From Coemansia sp. RSA 487 (lineage: Eukaryota > Kickxellomycota > Kickxellomycetes > Kickxellales > Kickxellaceae), in NCBI GenBank assembly GCA_027577595.1, contig JANBRJ010000037.1:1-64000 (forward strand): a stretch of DNA of 64,000 nucleotides, read 5' to 3'. Shown here one piece after another: positions 40,648 through 51,155 of the stretch. How positions within the stretch are numbered: position 1 is the first letter of the stretch; each line of letters opens with the position of its first letter. The translations under genes were made by a program, and so were the position numbers. The notes beneath the pieces are model-generated. The model was not told where the DNA came from. It saw only the letters and a program-made list of their open reading frames with translations, and ran no database searches.

Positions 40648-41744
40648 GTGGAAATATAATAATTGGATTTGAGTTGTTGATATACTTTGAGCAAGGAAAA
40701 AACAACATCAAGCGATAATGTATAAAGTAGATGAAATGCCAGGCACAACTACCAAAAAGAGGCAAACAGCGTTACAGCAAGGATAGGCTATTTTTGCCAA
40801 TATTACCAACAACCATCAGGCAAATTCAATATCACTATCATTCCATATTAACCTATACTATTAGAAATTACATTACCGATAGAATTACAGCAATAAGCAG
40901 GTTGTAGGCGTATTGGCAGATGTCGACAGGGGGCTAGAAATGACTGAGCAGTCCAGAAGCAACGGTGGTGCGCTTTATTTTCAAATTTAGTCCTCCCCGG
41001 ATTTATATTCAACTATAGTATAATATTAATAGCAATGTCGGAGAAAAACAGGATATTTTAATAAAAAAATTCATTCAGGTTGTGTTTTCCAAATCTGGAG
41101 AAACTCTGGAATGTTGTATCTTCGGGTATTAATAGGCATGTATAGAATAAGGCCCAGTTGGGGATGTAGAGACTGAGTCTGCTTGGTATTTGGCATGTGC
41201 GTGAAAATTAAATATGCTCTAGCTTGTCGATGGTGCTTTGATTACACATGTTCCAATGTGCTCTGATTCAACATCCAAATAATATCACGAATACAGGTTT
41301 ATTAATGAAACTGTATTTTACAGGAAACATAGCAGAGCGGCAGGCTAACGAGGGGAGGGGAAGCAAAACGCCGATAGTCCCACAGTCGAAATTACAAGCT
41401 GGGCAGAAACACATTGGTGGAAGAAAGAGTAATACGCGGGCAGAATTCGCAAAAAGCAGTAGCACGTATATTACGCCCAACAGACCGGATTTTGGTCCAC
41501 CAGTATTTCTATCGTGGCTCTTCTAAAGTTTGCCGCTTCCAGGCCATCATATGTTCGGTTTGCGTGCATGGACAATGGACAAAATGCACATTTCTAGCTA
41601 TCGTTGAGCTGAAAAGAGGAAAGTATAATATTTGTGGGAAAAAACAAACAAACAAAAAAGAGCGGGATATCCAAGAAGCAGATCCTTGCAATACAGCGTA
41701 ACCAGAGGAAAAGAGGTTAGATAGAATCATCCATCCCTTTCTCT
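40648..41744. other. Intergenic, no gene recognised
   Basis: About 1.1 kb, A/T-rich, between the start of the Ser-rich gene and the 3' end of UBC13. The left half should hold the promoter of the Ser-rich gene. Short open frames near 41250-41700 have no family resemblance. Confidence 0.5.
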
Positions 41745-42322
41745 CTATGCCTGGGGAGTGGCGTACTCCAGGGTCCACTTTTTTGCAGTCTGGATGGCGA
41801 GTTTTTCGTCGGACTTCCACCGCTCAGCGACATCGTTGTCAAGGGGGTCGTCGGGGTTCGGGGCGGATAGCAGCGCCTGGATAGAGAGCAGGACCGTGCG
41901 GATCTGCAGGGCGGGCGACCATTTGTCCTTGAGAATATCCAGGCAGATGCGGCCTAGCTTGTCAATATTGGGGTGGTACATGCGCGTGAGGAACCGCACC
42001 TTGGGCGGAGCCATCGGGTACTCCTCGGGAAGGAACAGCTCGAGCTTGAAAAGTCCACCTACAGAGCACACAGAGACAGATATAGATACAGGGGACATTG
42101 TTAGCTTTAGAGGCTGTGTATACTAGGCACAGTTGAGAGGAGGAGGGGAGGGCAATCGACAGTGCTCTTTAGCTTACCTTCGTACGGCGACTGGGAGGGG
42201 CCGGCCAGCACAGCATGGAAATACCGGATATTCCCTTCGACAATATCGACATCGATACCAGGTACAGGGTCCTTCTTGAGGCGCTCGGCCTCCTTCATGA
42301 TTCTCTTTGGGACCATAGACAT
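41745..42322 (-). CDS. UBC13: Ubiquitin-conjugating enzyme E2 N (Ubc13)
   Basis: The E2 that, with an inactive E2 variant (Mms2), builds K63-linked ubiquitin chains, notably on PCNA in DNA damage tolerance. Two exons, 42322-42178 and 42058-41745, joined by a 119-nt intron (GTAAGC donor), encode 152 residues, exactly the family length. [17 protein letters not shown], the HPN motif (78-80), the catalytic Cys87 in [10 protein letters not shown] and [20 protein letters not shown] are nearly identical to human UBE2N. The intron splits a Glu-Gly codon junction in PYEGG. It shares a 360-nt divergent promoter with COG7. Confidence 0.97.
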
Positions 42323-42682
42323 TGTGCAACTCTATTCTTCGGTGGAACTCGACAATACACACTCTCTCGCTAGTAATAGCAGCGGAAGACAGATAGATGC
42401 TCGAATAGAGTATTAAGTAATTTAAATTTGAAAAAAAAACAAATGGCTGCAGAAGAGACAAGAGAAGACGAAAAAGACAATCTGCTTGCCGTGTTTGAAT
42501 ACTGGCGTTCTGTCAAATGCTGACCTCCCTAATTTAGGTCAAAGTCTATGTCCAAGGATTTTCCTTTTCTTCCCTTACCCATTTTTAAATTACACGCTCT
42601 ACTATTGTTACACGGTTATTCTCCATTGACAGAGTGGGCCTGTGAAGGGGTTATCAACGAAGCAGCAGGCAACAGAACAAAA
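42323..42682. promoter_or_regulatory. Divergent promoter UBC13 / COG7
   Basis: 360 nt between opposed ATGs. The COG7 frame is open through part of it (from 42548) but the extra 45 codons do not resemble the family. No specific site was recognised. Confidence 0.5.
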
Positions 42683-45298
42683 ATGGAAGTAAGGCTGGAT
42701 GCGTTTTCCTCCCCCGATTACGATGTAAAGGAATGGCTGAACCAGCAGTTTGTCTCAATAGATGCGACAGCTGCATTCGAGCCAGCCTTGCCACAGATGC
42801 CCACACCAGAAAAGCCAGATCCCGACCAAAACAGCAGTACTGACAAAGGCAGCAGCGACAGGGGTCGGAATGTGTCGGAGAGCATGACACAGCGGCTCAC
42901 AACACAGTTGCACATCCTGGCGACAAACGCGCAACAGGGAAACGACCGAATCAAGGCTCGGTTCCGGCACCAGGCCGCCCAGATCTCGCGCGATATAGCA
43001 GCTCTGGCAAAGCTTATTGGCGAAACGCAAAAGCACATGGCGGAGCTTTCCACAGAGATAGAAGCGCAGAAACCCACAACGCACGCAGTCGAGCGGCTGG
43101 TGCACATCGACACAGCGAGACAGCGGCTGCAGCGGTCCGTGGCTGCCCTGGACCATCTGCGCAGCTACACGGATTTGCCACAAAAGATCAACTCGTTTCT
43201 CGAGAATGGCGATCTAGCACAGGTGTGGAGGCTCATTGATAGCATCGAAGAAGACGTGGCTAGACGAGGCAGCCTGCAGCATGGGTTGGAGAAGGGAAGC
43301 GGTGGTGCAGGCGTAGAGGTAGATGTGACATCAATAGGCCTGGACGCAGACGAGATTGAGAAATATAAGAAGCGAGTCACAGCGGCAGCCATGGACCGAT
43401 TGGAAAAGGCGATCCGGGACCACGACGCCGAAGAATTGTCTTTTGTCGGAAAGCTGCTGGCATCTCATGGCCATGGCAACAGAATCGAGCGGACATTCAT
43501 TGACATACGCGCAGATACTGGGCTGGAGAAACTGCGACCAGCAATGCGCAGTGCACAGTCTGGCAGCAACATTGGCGATCTTTTAGGGCTGGTGGCTGAT
43601 CTTGTTGCGCAGGATCGCATGTTTATTGATTCCACGGAGATACAGGTATCGGCAGGGTTGCTGGTTGAGCAGCTGCTAGCAGATTACATCGAGGCATTGC
43701 AGCCGAGCGTTGTGGCGAGAATGGCAGAGCTCCAGAAGAGAGCGAGTAGTCCCGGCGCCGATGGGGACAGTGGAGCGAATAACGGAGAGCCGACAAGCGC
43801 CATCCTTGATCTTTACCAGACCCTGGTTAGGTTCTACAGCGATATTGCTGAGACGCTGAGCACGCAGGGCAGTCTGAGCGTTGGTGGAAGCATGCCTGAC
43901 TCCGCGAAAGTGTTGGCGCAGCCGATTCCGCGATCACTGCGGCTGCTGTTCGATCCGTTTGTGCAGTACATGCGTAGCGGGCTCCCAGACCAGCACGTGG
44001 CAGCCATACGCTCAGGAAGTCTGGATCGTCTAACACGCATTGCTGATCCGGCCTCAAGCGATGACAACACCTTTGCACGCGAGGCGCCCGAGCGCATTCT
44101 CGAGGTGTTCCTTGATGTGGATCGCGCGCTTTCCCGCGTGTTTGCATTTGTGCCTGCGTCAGCTTTGTACGCAGCGGTCGCTAGCGTTACTGGGCTGGTT
44201 ACCGAGGTTGCCGGGCTCATAGCAGGAAGGCTGGATGCGATTGCCAGCCGCTGTGGCATCCCGCTTTTGGAGTTTGCAGAACATGCTGTCCTTGCGTTTC
44301 CGCAGCTGTCGTCTGGCGCAATCTTCAGGCCACTCGCAAGCGAAGAGAAGCTGGAAGCGGTCTTAGGAATCGTGGGTGTAAGCGTATCTAGTCGGCTGTT
44401 CGATCAATGTGCAACTGCGCTGTCGACTTCGATGGCTAGGCGCCTGGAGGAGCTGATAGAGCTTCTCAGGCTGAGATACCCATCCGACGAAGGAATGTCA
44501 TCCACGACAGAGGATGCCATAACCACTGTGCGACTTGGAGCGCTGATGGAGTCGTGTACGACAGTGGCAGAGATGCACACGATTGTCAGTAGACTGGAAA
44601 CTGCGGCTGGTAAGGCACCTGGTATTGAGACGATCGGCGACGCATTATCGATGCTCGGCAGACGGACAGCATCGGCAGTTGTGTTTGCACTGGCAGCACC
44701 ATTCAGCGCGCCTCTTGCACGCATCCCAGGGCTGGGTGCTTGGCACAGCGAACGCGAGAGCCGATCCAGCATGAACATACAGGTGCCCCTGTTCAGCTAC
44801 TCGCCGTCCGAGGAGGCTGTCGACATTGGTGAGAAGATGCATATTCTCCTGCCGGAGCTGGAGCAGGTGGAATCAATGGACCATCAAGAGATGCGTGGCG
44901 CTCAGCTAGGCGCAGAGGAGCTGCAGCCTGTATTTGTGTATGTGGCTGCGTGGCTGCTCGGTGCTGGCTCCCAGGAGATCGCTGATACCCAGGTGCCTCC
45001 GATTCAGAGCATGCTATCGCTCGTGCTAGCTGTTGTTTTGCGCTGCATCTCTAGCCAGATCTGCGCCATTAAGCCCCCGCTTAGCGCGTCAGGGCGCGAG
45101 CAGCTAGTCGCTGACGTCGACTACATAGCAAGCGTAGTGTCGTCATTTGCGTCGCCTCCGTGTCAGGAGTTTGATACTGTGCAGCGGTGTCTTGTGCGCG
45201 ACAGCGACCCTGTATCGGCGTCTGTAGCTGAAGCTGAGTCTGATTCGGCAGCTCAGACGCGTGCCAAGATGCAAGCGCTGCTCAAAGAGCAACAATAA
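42683..45298 (+). CDS. COG7: Conserved oligomeric Golgi complex subunit 7
   Basis: A lobe B subunit of the COG tether for retrograde vesicles within the Golgi. The ATG at 42683 was chosen over an earlier in-frame ATG because the family starts just before the motif DYDVKEWLNQQF (here residues 12-23). The 871-residue product is helical throughout, with an N-terminal coiled coil (about 60-200) as in CATCHR tethers, and intronless. Length slightly exceeds human COG7 (770). A Gly/Ser loop near 350-370 and acidic C-terminal residues are probably disordered. Confidence 0.85.
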   Translation: MEVRLDAFSSPDYDVKEWLNQQFVSIDATAAFEPALPQMPTPEKPDPDQNSSTDKGSSDRGRNVSESMTQRLTTQLHILATNAQQGNDRIKARFRHQAAQISRDIAALAKLIGETQKHMAELSTEIEAQKPTTHAVERLVHIDTARQRLQRSVAALDHLRSYTDLPQKINSFLENGDLAQVWRLIDSIEEDVARRGSLQHGLEKGSGGAGVEVDVTSIGLDADEIEKYKKRVTAAAMDRLEKAIRDHDAEELSFVGKLLASHGHGNRIERTFIDIRADTGLEKLRPAMRSAQSGSNIGDLLGLVADLVAQDRMFIDSTEIQVSAGLLVEQLLADYIEALQPSVVARMAELQKRASSPGADGDSGANNGEPTSAILDLYQTLVRFYSDIAETLSTQGSLSVGGSMPDSAKVLAQPIPRSLRLLFDPFVQYMRSGLPDQHVAAIRSGSLDRLTRIADPASSDDNTFAREAPERILEVFLDVDRALSRVFAFVPASALYAAVASVTGLVTEVAGLIAGRLDAIASRCGIPLLEFAEHAVLAFPQLSSGAIFRPLASEEKLEAVLGIVGVSVSSRLFDQCATALSTSMARRLEELIELLRLRYPSDEGMSSTTEDAITTVRLGALMESCTTVAEMHTIVSRLETAAGKAPGIETIGDALSMLGRRTASAVVFALAAPFSAPLARIPGLGAWHSERESRSSMNIQVPLFSYSPSEEAVDIGEKMHILLPELEQVESMDHQEMRGAQLGAEELQPVFVYVAAWLLGAGSQEIADTQVPPIQSMLSLVLAVVLRCISSQICAIKPPLSASGREQLVADVDYIASVVSSFASPPCQEFDTVQRCLVRDSDPVSASVAEAESDSAAQTRAKMQALLKEQQ

Positions 45299-45429
45299 TG
45301 AACTGATAAGAGCTTCTTGGTTAGTGTTCATTTGCGTTACAAGCGGAAAAGATTCTTTTATACAGCAAACAGAGAACAAAAAGGGCAAGGTGAAGCTAGA
45401 TCCAAAAAAGTTAAATAATCTCTACATTT

Positions 45430-48357
45430 CTATGTTTGGAACAGCGAGTCCGAGGTCGTCGCAGCTTCCGATGTAAACGGAGGAGACGTAAAGTAGTGGC
45501 GGTTGTTCTGGCTGCTGCTGGCGGTGTTTGCGCCTCTGGGCACAGAGGATGTCATGTCGATTGTTAGCGGGGTGGATGACACTGACGATCCGCTGCCGCC
45601 AGGACCAGCAGCAGCAGCAGTAGCAGCAGCAACAGATGGAGGCATAGCAGCGTGTGCGTGTGCGGTGGCAGGCCATTGCGATGGGTCATGGAGCTGGTGG
45701 CGGTGCATGTGGCCGATACTGGGCGACGGAGTGGGGATCAGGCCGTGCAGCCCAAACGAGTCGAGCGAAGCGCTGTGTGCCTGGACCAGCGTGTGTGCCG
45801 GCAGACCCTCGCCGCCCTGATGGTGATGGTGATGGTGCTGAGAGTTTCCTCCTCCCCCTCCTCCCCCTGTCGCCATTGCTGCTGCCATAGCCATTGCGGC
45901 TGGCGGCATCCCCGGAAACGCACTGGCCATGTCGCCAGCCGAGAATCCGTATCCTGATGTAGCAGCAGCCATGGCGGCAGCGGTCATTGCAGCAGCGGCA
46001 GCAGCCGACGCAGACGCGGGGCTTTCCCTGCCGCTGCCGGCGTTGGCGCCAGCCCCTGCGACAGGCAGAAAGCCCGAATAGGGCCTGTTGCCGTGGAGGA
46101 GGCCGCCGGTGCCGCTGCTGCTGTCGCCATACTGGCTGAGCGAGGATGTAGAGAGAGACGGGGCCATGGGAAGCGTATGTGCATCCGCCGAAGTCGATGA
46201 CGACAGAGCGCGAGCCCCCGGCCCGCCATCTGCGTAGTGGCCGGGGCTGCGGCCGCGCACCACAATTGGCGAGGACTTGCTGTGTGCCACAGACACGCGG
46301 CTGCCGTCGTCGCACTCGGCCAGCAGCTCCACCGTCAGCACGTAGTACTGCTGCGCGGCCCTGCGCTTGCCGTTGTTGGCGGTGGCAGTCTTGAACTGCA
46401 GCCGCTCAAAGCATATGGAGTTTGTGCTGATCCCCAGCGCGCTCTGGCTGATAGAGTCGGTTGCATGGATTGGCTGCGGCTCCGGCGTGTTCTGTGGACC
46501 CTTGTCTCTCTTTGGCGTGTGCTGCACAAGCTTGACGCCCTTGTCGGAGCTGGCCACTTGCGCCGAGATTCCGAGCAGGAACCGGTCGACGGTGCGTGCC
46601 GAGGAAGCGTCGTCGGCGGCTCCGACCACAACGCACGGACACTCGGGGCTGCTTACCGGGCCGCTGGCCCCAACCATCGAGAATGTGCTGCTTACCTGGA
46701 AGTAGTTGCGCCGGTAGCACGTCCAGTCGTTGTCCGACAGAAAAAACCCGCGGTCGACCTGTGGAAACAGCCGCACAGTGTACTTGTTCAGCCGGTCGAT
46801 GCTGTACAAGTCAAGCGCTTGCTCCGTTCTGTTGAAGAATAGGTCCATTGTTCGCGATGCCCCGCTCTGTGGGACCGTTTGCCGACGCCTTTGGCTGATT
46901 GATGTTTTTATTGCGTTGGCTGCCGCAATTGCTGTTGCCGACGAGGAAAGCGCGTGCTGGTCGGCACCTGTGGCTGGTGGGGCGATGGCGGTCGACGAGG
47001 AGGGAAGGCCTTTGCACCAGTCAATAAATCCAATGTCGTTTTGGCTTAAGATCTCGCCGCTGCTACAGCTGCTGCCATTGTTGTGCCATTCACCGAGATC
47101 ATCCAGATCACAAATCAAACGCTTAGACAAAAGATAAGTACAAGGCCTTTTCTGGCGGATCAACTGTCTGTTCACATCTTGCACTGCCAGCAATGTGCGG
47201 AGGGGGCCATAGGCCCAGCACTGCAGATGGCCTCCGGCTGAATGGCTTACCTTGAGAGTGCAGGACGTGGAAGGGCTGCTGAATCGCGACGTGCATCCAC
47301 AAAGCCCATATACATTTGGCTTCCGGCGGCCGAGCTGCTATAACATGCGCAAGCGGGGCAGAATGCGGCAAAGAGGAGAGGGAAAAAAGAGGACCCAAGA
47401 GAGAGAGGATTCAAAAGAGGATCCCGCTTGGCACGAGAAAAGAAAAGGGATGCCTTCTCGGAAAAACGGTTAGTTTAAGTAAGCAGGTGGTTGACTTGAA
47501 ATTCATTGGTAAAAAAAGGAGGGACGCATATTTTCGCTGATGTTGGGTTCATTCGCATGCATGTTGACCCAGGAAAAAAAAGCGCAGGCAAGGCTTCAAA
47601 AGCACACAAATGGAAGGCCGAGCAGGGTGCAAGCCGCTCTTGATGCAGCTACGTCAGCACAGCCCGAAACGCCAAAGAGATTTTCTATAGAAAGCACTGC
47701 AGCTCCCTTATTAGGGCAAGTCGGCCAAAAGAAGGGGATGTACATACAAACAAATGCAGCAGCCATTCACTATTTTCTTTTTCCTCGATTTTTGTTTAAA
47801 AAGGGGGCAGGCAGAAGACATAAAAGCGGAGGTGATTTCTGGCCAGAGGACTATTTTTATCGCTTTGCACATCTTTTTATTTTTATTTTTATTTAGCCAC
47901 GGAATACGCAGCACATATGCGCTAGAGCAGAATAGTAAGAGTGAGGGATTGACATGGAGAGGCAGCCCACCGCTAGCATGAGCGGGATGAGGGGGATTGT
48001 GTGCTTCCAAATATAAACGATACATTACCTTAGAAAGGGTGCATGGAGCGCGTAGTTCTGGAGCGCCTCAAGGCTTGCAGTACCTGTGTCGATGCCCGAG
48101 TCGCGCTGCATGCCCATATTGCTTTTTGCGTGTGCGCCAAACCCCGAGTGTGCGTCAAAGTGCTGCTGTGTCAGGCGATCGTCTGTGTGGATCGCATGCT
48201 TCCGGATCTGCTCCTGAATCACCGCCGGCAAGCTGGCAATGGCACTATTCGTGTGCTGCTGGATCCGGGATTCGCTGCCAGCCGCCGCCGGCTCTGCCAT
48301 TTGAAGCTGGCTAGAGACGCTGGGCGACACGGACGGATCTGTGTTGTTCTTGATCAT
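45430..48357 (-). CDS. Ndt80/PhoG-type transcription factor
   Basis: A nuclear factor of the Ndt80 (p53-like) family, members of which control meiosis, nutrient response or cell death in fungi. A three-exon model, 48357-48029, 47334-47251 and 47167-45430 (introns 694 and 83 nt), gives 716 residues with consistent phases; exons 1 and 2 are less certain than exon 3. The DNA-binding domain (about 265-460) has FPQVDRGFFLSDNDWTCYRR then NYFQVS, FLLGISAQV, HTPKRDKGPQ and YYVLTVELLAEC, ending in SPIVVRGRSPGHY. The C-terminal third is Ala/Gly/His/Ser-rich with poly-Gly and poly-His runs. The exact paralogue (Ndt80, Vib-1 or XprG type) cannot be told. Confidence 0.83.
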
Positions 48358-48520
48358 TTCTTCTTGGGCTGTGCTGTATTATGCCGTGTTGTGTTGGTAG
48401 TGCGGATACAGCCTGATCAGAGCCCAATTTACCCGCCTAGTCTCTGTATATATTTTTTTTGGCGAGGTAGGAATAATATGTGTGGTCTCGATATTTGATG
48501 ATCAATTGGCTGTAAAATGA

Positions 48521-48546
48521 ATATATATATATACATATATATATAC
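48521..48546. repeat. (TA)n microsatellite
   Basis: Two TA runs separated by a CA, about 26 nt, upstream of the Ndt80-like gene. Confidence 0.85.
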
Positions 48547-49107
48547 GAGAAAATAGTAAAGTTTCCAGGAAAATAAAGAAAATGACGAAATCGTTCACAT
48601 AACAGGAAAGAGAATAGCGTTTTCTTTCCTTTTCGCCGAATGTATAAACAAGTGCGAGGAATGGCCCAGAAAGAATAGCCGATAAACAAAGGATGCAGCC
48701 AGGAATAGCTCTGAACAAGAACATTACAAGAACCAACCACTTTGCATCTGATGGTGGCAAAATTGTCTAGCCAACCATCTAACTGGCGGTTGCCTGCTGC
48801 TTCTGCTGGAAAATTTTAATAAAAGCCCACTCTTCACTTTGAAAACGATTCTGGTTTGTCCTCTGGACTAGAAAAACAAAAAAAAAAACAAAAAAAAGTA
48901 CAGTGAAGACTGCTCACAAGATGGGAATGATGTAGACAAACAGACTACTGGTTGCTTGCCCCCTTCTTACAGGAAGTGCTTTTATGCTTTCTGCATTTCA
49001 AAAGCTAAACAGCACATTTTGCCATTTCGATATAGTCCGTTTTTGACTGGTCCAGCCGTTCAATGCAAAAGCTCGATCCAAATAACTTGTTGCATTAATC
49101 GGATTCT

Positions 49108-49143
49108 TCCAACCAACCAACCAACCAGCCAACCAGCCAAACA
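49108..49143. repeat. (CCAA)n microsatellite
   Basis: About eight tandem CCAA or CCAG units in the intergenic region. Confidence 0.8.
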
Positions 49144-49553
49144 AACACCCATGTCCACTTTGCTGACCTTGATTTGCAAACTTTCACACGTTCAGTAAGA
49201 GAAAAAGACCCTTTTTTCATACTTTACACGGGGACTTGGGTTTGGTGGGGGGTGAGATGGGTGGGGAGTGGGGGTTATTTGTGACGGCGCGAAAATGCAA
49301 ACGATCGAGAGAGATGCATAAGCATAGAGTACGTAATTTAATTGTCTGGATCTGGACGGTTTATGCCGCTTGTTGATCAAAACGCCTTGTTTGTTTTTAT
49401 TTACAACAGATGTTTTAAGCAGAACAGCCTGCAAAGCTTATAGCCTTTTTGCTTTATTCGTATTAAAAAGAGGTTTGGCCCTGCAGAGGACAGCTTTCAA
49501 ATTTAAACAAGCAGCAGTGGAATAGGTAAAAAAAGGCGGGCGCGCTACTAATA

Positions 49554-50888
49554 TTAGTCTTGGATGACGGGCCGAGTGCGTGTCTCTGGATGATGAATGT
49601 CCAGCTCCCGCCGAAGCATAGCGCTTCCCAGGTCAAACAGAAGAGTGATCTGGCCAAACACATAGACCAAGGTAGCGGCATAGAAGAAGTTGGCATTGCC
49701 ACTTCCCTGCTCGATCCACAGATGCCAGAACACCGGAGCCAGGCCAATTCCGTACAAAAGCAGGTTGGTCGATAAAAATGTGTACTGCATGTACTTGAAT
49801 AGCTCCTCAAAGATGGGCAGCAGCCCAAGGAACAGCGACAGGTCGCCCCAGGACGGATACGATTTGAGCGCAGAGATGATGCCAATCAGAATGGTGGCCG
49901 CAAACAGTGGGTCGGACCTGAACCGCCACGCAACAGGGACCGCAAAAGCCAGAGCAGTTAGCTGGAACACAACAAAGAAGAACATGCGGAACTCGTCAAA
50001 AATCTCTATGAAAAAATACCAGAACAGGCCAACGTTTGGCTGCAGATCTGCGACGCGCAGCACAAAGTCGAAGGTTGCGGTAAAGTATTGTATGCCGTAG
50101 AAAGCGACAAACAGAAAATGCATGGCGCCAAAGGCCAACGCAAATACAGCGACCGTGGTGGCAATGCGCTTGGCTAGTCTGCCGCTGCGTCGGTTCTGCT
50201 CGTAGGCGGCTGACGCTGGCGGGACAAGTGCTATTGGCGCAAGTAGCATGGCCGGGTAGACCGACAGATGCGTGGCAACCGCAGACCACACAGTAGCAAC
50301 AACGGGGCGGCCATCGACGGCTGCACACAGAGCGGCAGCAATTGCCAGGTGGCTGAACACAATAGTTGACTTGGCCAGCACTGTCCCCAGCGTAAGCGGA
50401 TTGAACAGATAGAGCGTAGCGACGATCGACGGCCCGCACGAGAATGCGATCTCCCCAGGGACCAAAGGACTGCCATTTTTGTCACGTGCGCGTCTCGAGG
50501 CGGCAATGCGGGCAAGCATCAGCGCAACGAGACCGTCGGCGGCCACATACACCAGGTCTGTGAAGAACTCTGGCAAGCGATGTAGGACACCAAACATGAG
50601 CAAAAGCAATGGCGACTGGTGGAAAATGCCGCCGTCAAAGGGCGGTATCTGGTTGGCGCTCAGGAACAGGCCCTCGCGCAACCGCTTGTAGCTCGTCACA
50701 GGCGTGGACAGTTCAACCTGGTCCGACAGATAGCGCGCAACAATGTCGGAGAACAGAACAAGGATGCACAGACGCACAGCACACCCAAGCGCAACCACCC
50801 ACACAACGCGCCCGTTGTCGTCCTGGGCATTTGTCAGAGGCGGCGACGCCTTTCCAGCAGCGACCGCCTTTCTCTTTTGAGGCGACAT
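49554..50888 (-). CDS. PIGU: GPI transamidase subunit PIG-U (Gab1/Cdc91)
   Basis: A multi-pass ER membrane subunit of the transamidase that attaches GPI anchors. The 444-residue product begins at the only ATG near the expected N-terminus. Family features are the lumenal loop after TM1 (STPVTSYKRLREGLFL, then PPFDGGIFHQSPLLL at about 86-100) and about ten to twelve hydrophobic helices up to the C-terminus. The size fits Gab1 (394) and human PIG-U (435). The window also holds a likely client, the GPI-anchored protease near 60 kb. Divergent from PRMT5 across 267 nt. Confidence 0.9.
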   Translation of the reverse strand: MSPQKRKAVAAGKASPPLTNAQDDNGRVVWVVALGCAVRLCILVLFSDIVARYLSDQVELSTPVTSYKRLREGLFLSANQIPPFDGGIFHQSPLLLLMFGVLHRLPEFFTDLVYVAADGLVALMLARIAASRRARDKNGSPLVPGEIAFSCGPSIVATLYLFNPLTLGTVLAKSTIVFSHLAIAAALCAAVDGRPVVATVWSAVATHLSVYPAMLLAPIALVPPASAAYEQNRRSGRLAKRIATTVAVFALAFGAMHFLFVAFYGIQYFTATFDFVLRVADLQPNVGLFWYFFIEIFDEFRMFFFVVFQLTALAFAVPVAWRFRSDPLFAATILIGIISALKSYPSWGDLSLFLGLLPIFEELFKYMQYTFLSTNLLLYGIGLAPVFWHLWIEQGSGNANFFYAATLVYVFGQITLLFDLGSAMLRRELDIHHPETRTRPVIQD

Positions 50889-51155
50889 TTGAAAGAAGCT
50901 GGGAATTAGGATGCAGCAAAAAAAGCAGAACAAAATGCACAAATGCAGAAATAAAAGCTAACACAGGATTCTGTGGCTCAAAGCATCGCACAAGAAAGAG
51001 TTTCTGTTATGTGGCATGCATTCTTCTGGCTTTTTTTTTGGGTGATCCTTACAGGAAAAGCTAGAGGCTCGTATGTCTGCAAACTCTGCGCCTTTCTTTT
51101 TTCCTTTCATCTCTCCAAAACTTTTTAAACACTATATTGGAGTACTATTACGACA

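Larger units (their letters stand above)
48358..49553. other. Intergenic with simple repeats, no gene recognised
   Basis: About 1.2 kb between the Ndt80-like start and the PIG-U stop. It has a TA run at about 48521-48546, a CCAA run near 49108-49143 and a G-rich stretch near 49230-49275. Short open frames look random. Confidence 0.5.

Noticed and set aside
45686-46842. Several long frames on both strands over the Ndt80-like gene
   Set aside because: High G/C content keeps alternative frames open; only the frame with the Ndt80 motifs is protein-like.
48429-48760. Minus-strand hydrophobic frames of 103-107 codons
   Set aside because: They run through a TA microsatellite and A/T-rich DNA; the Ile/Tyr/Phe-rich composition is what such DNA gives by chance.
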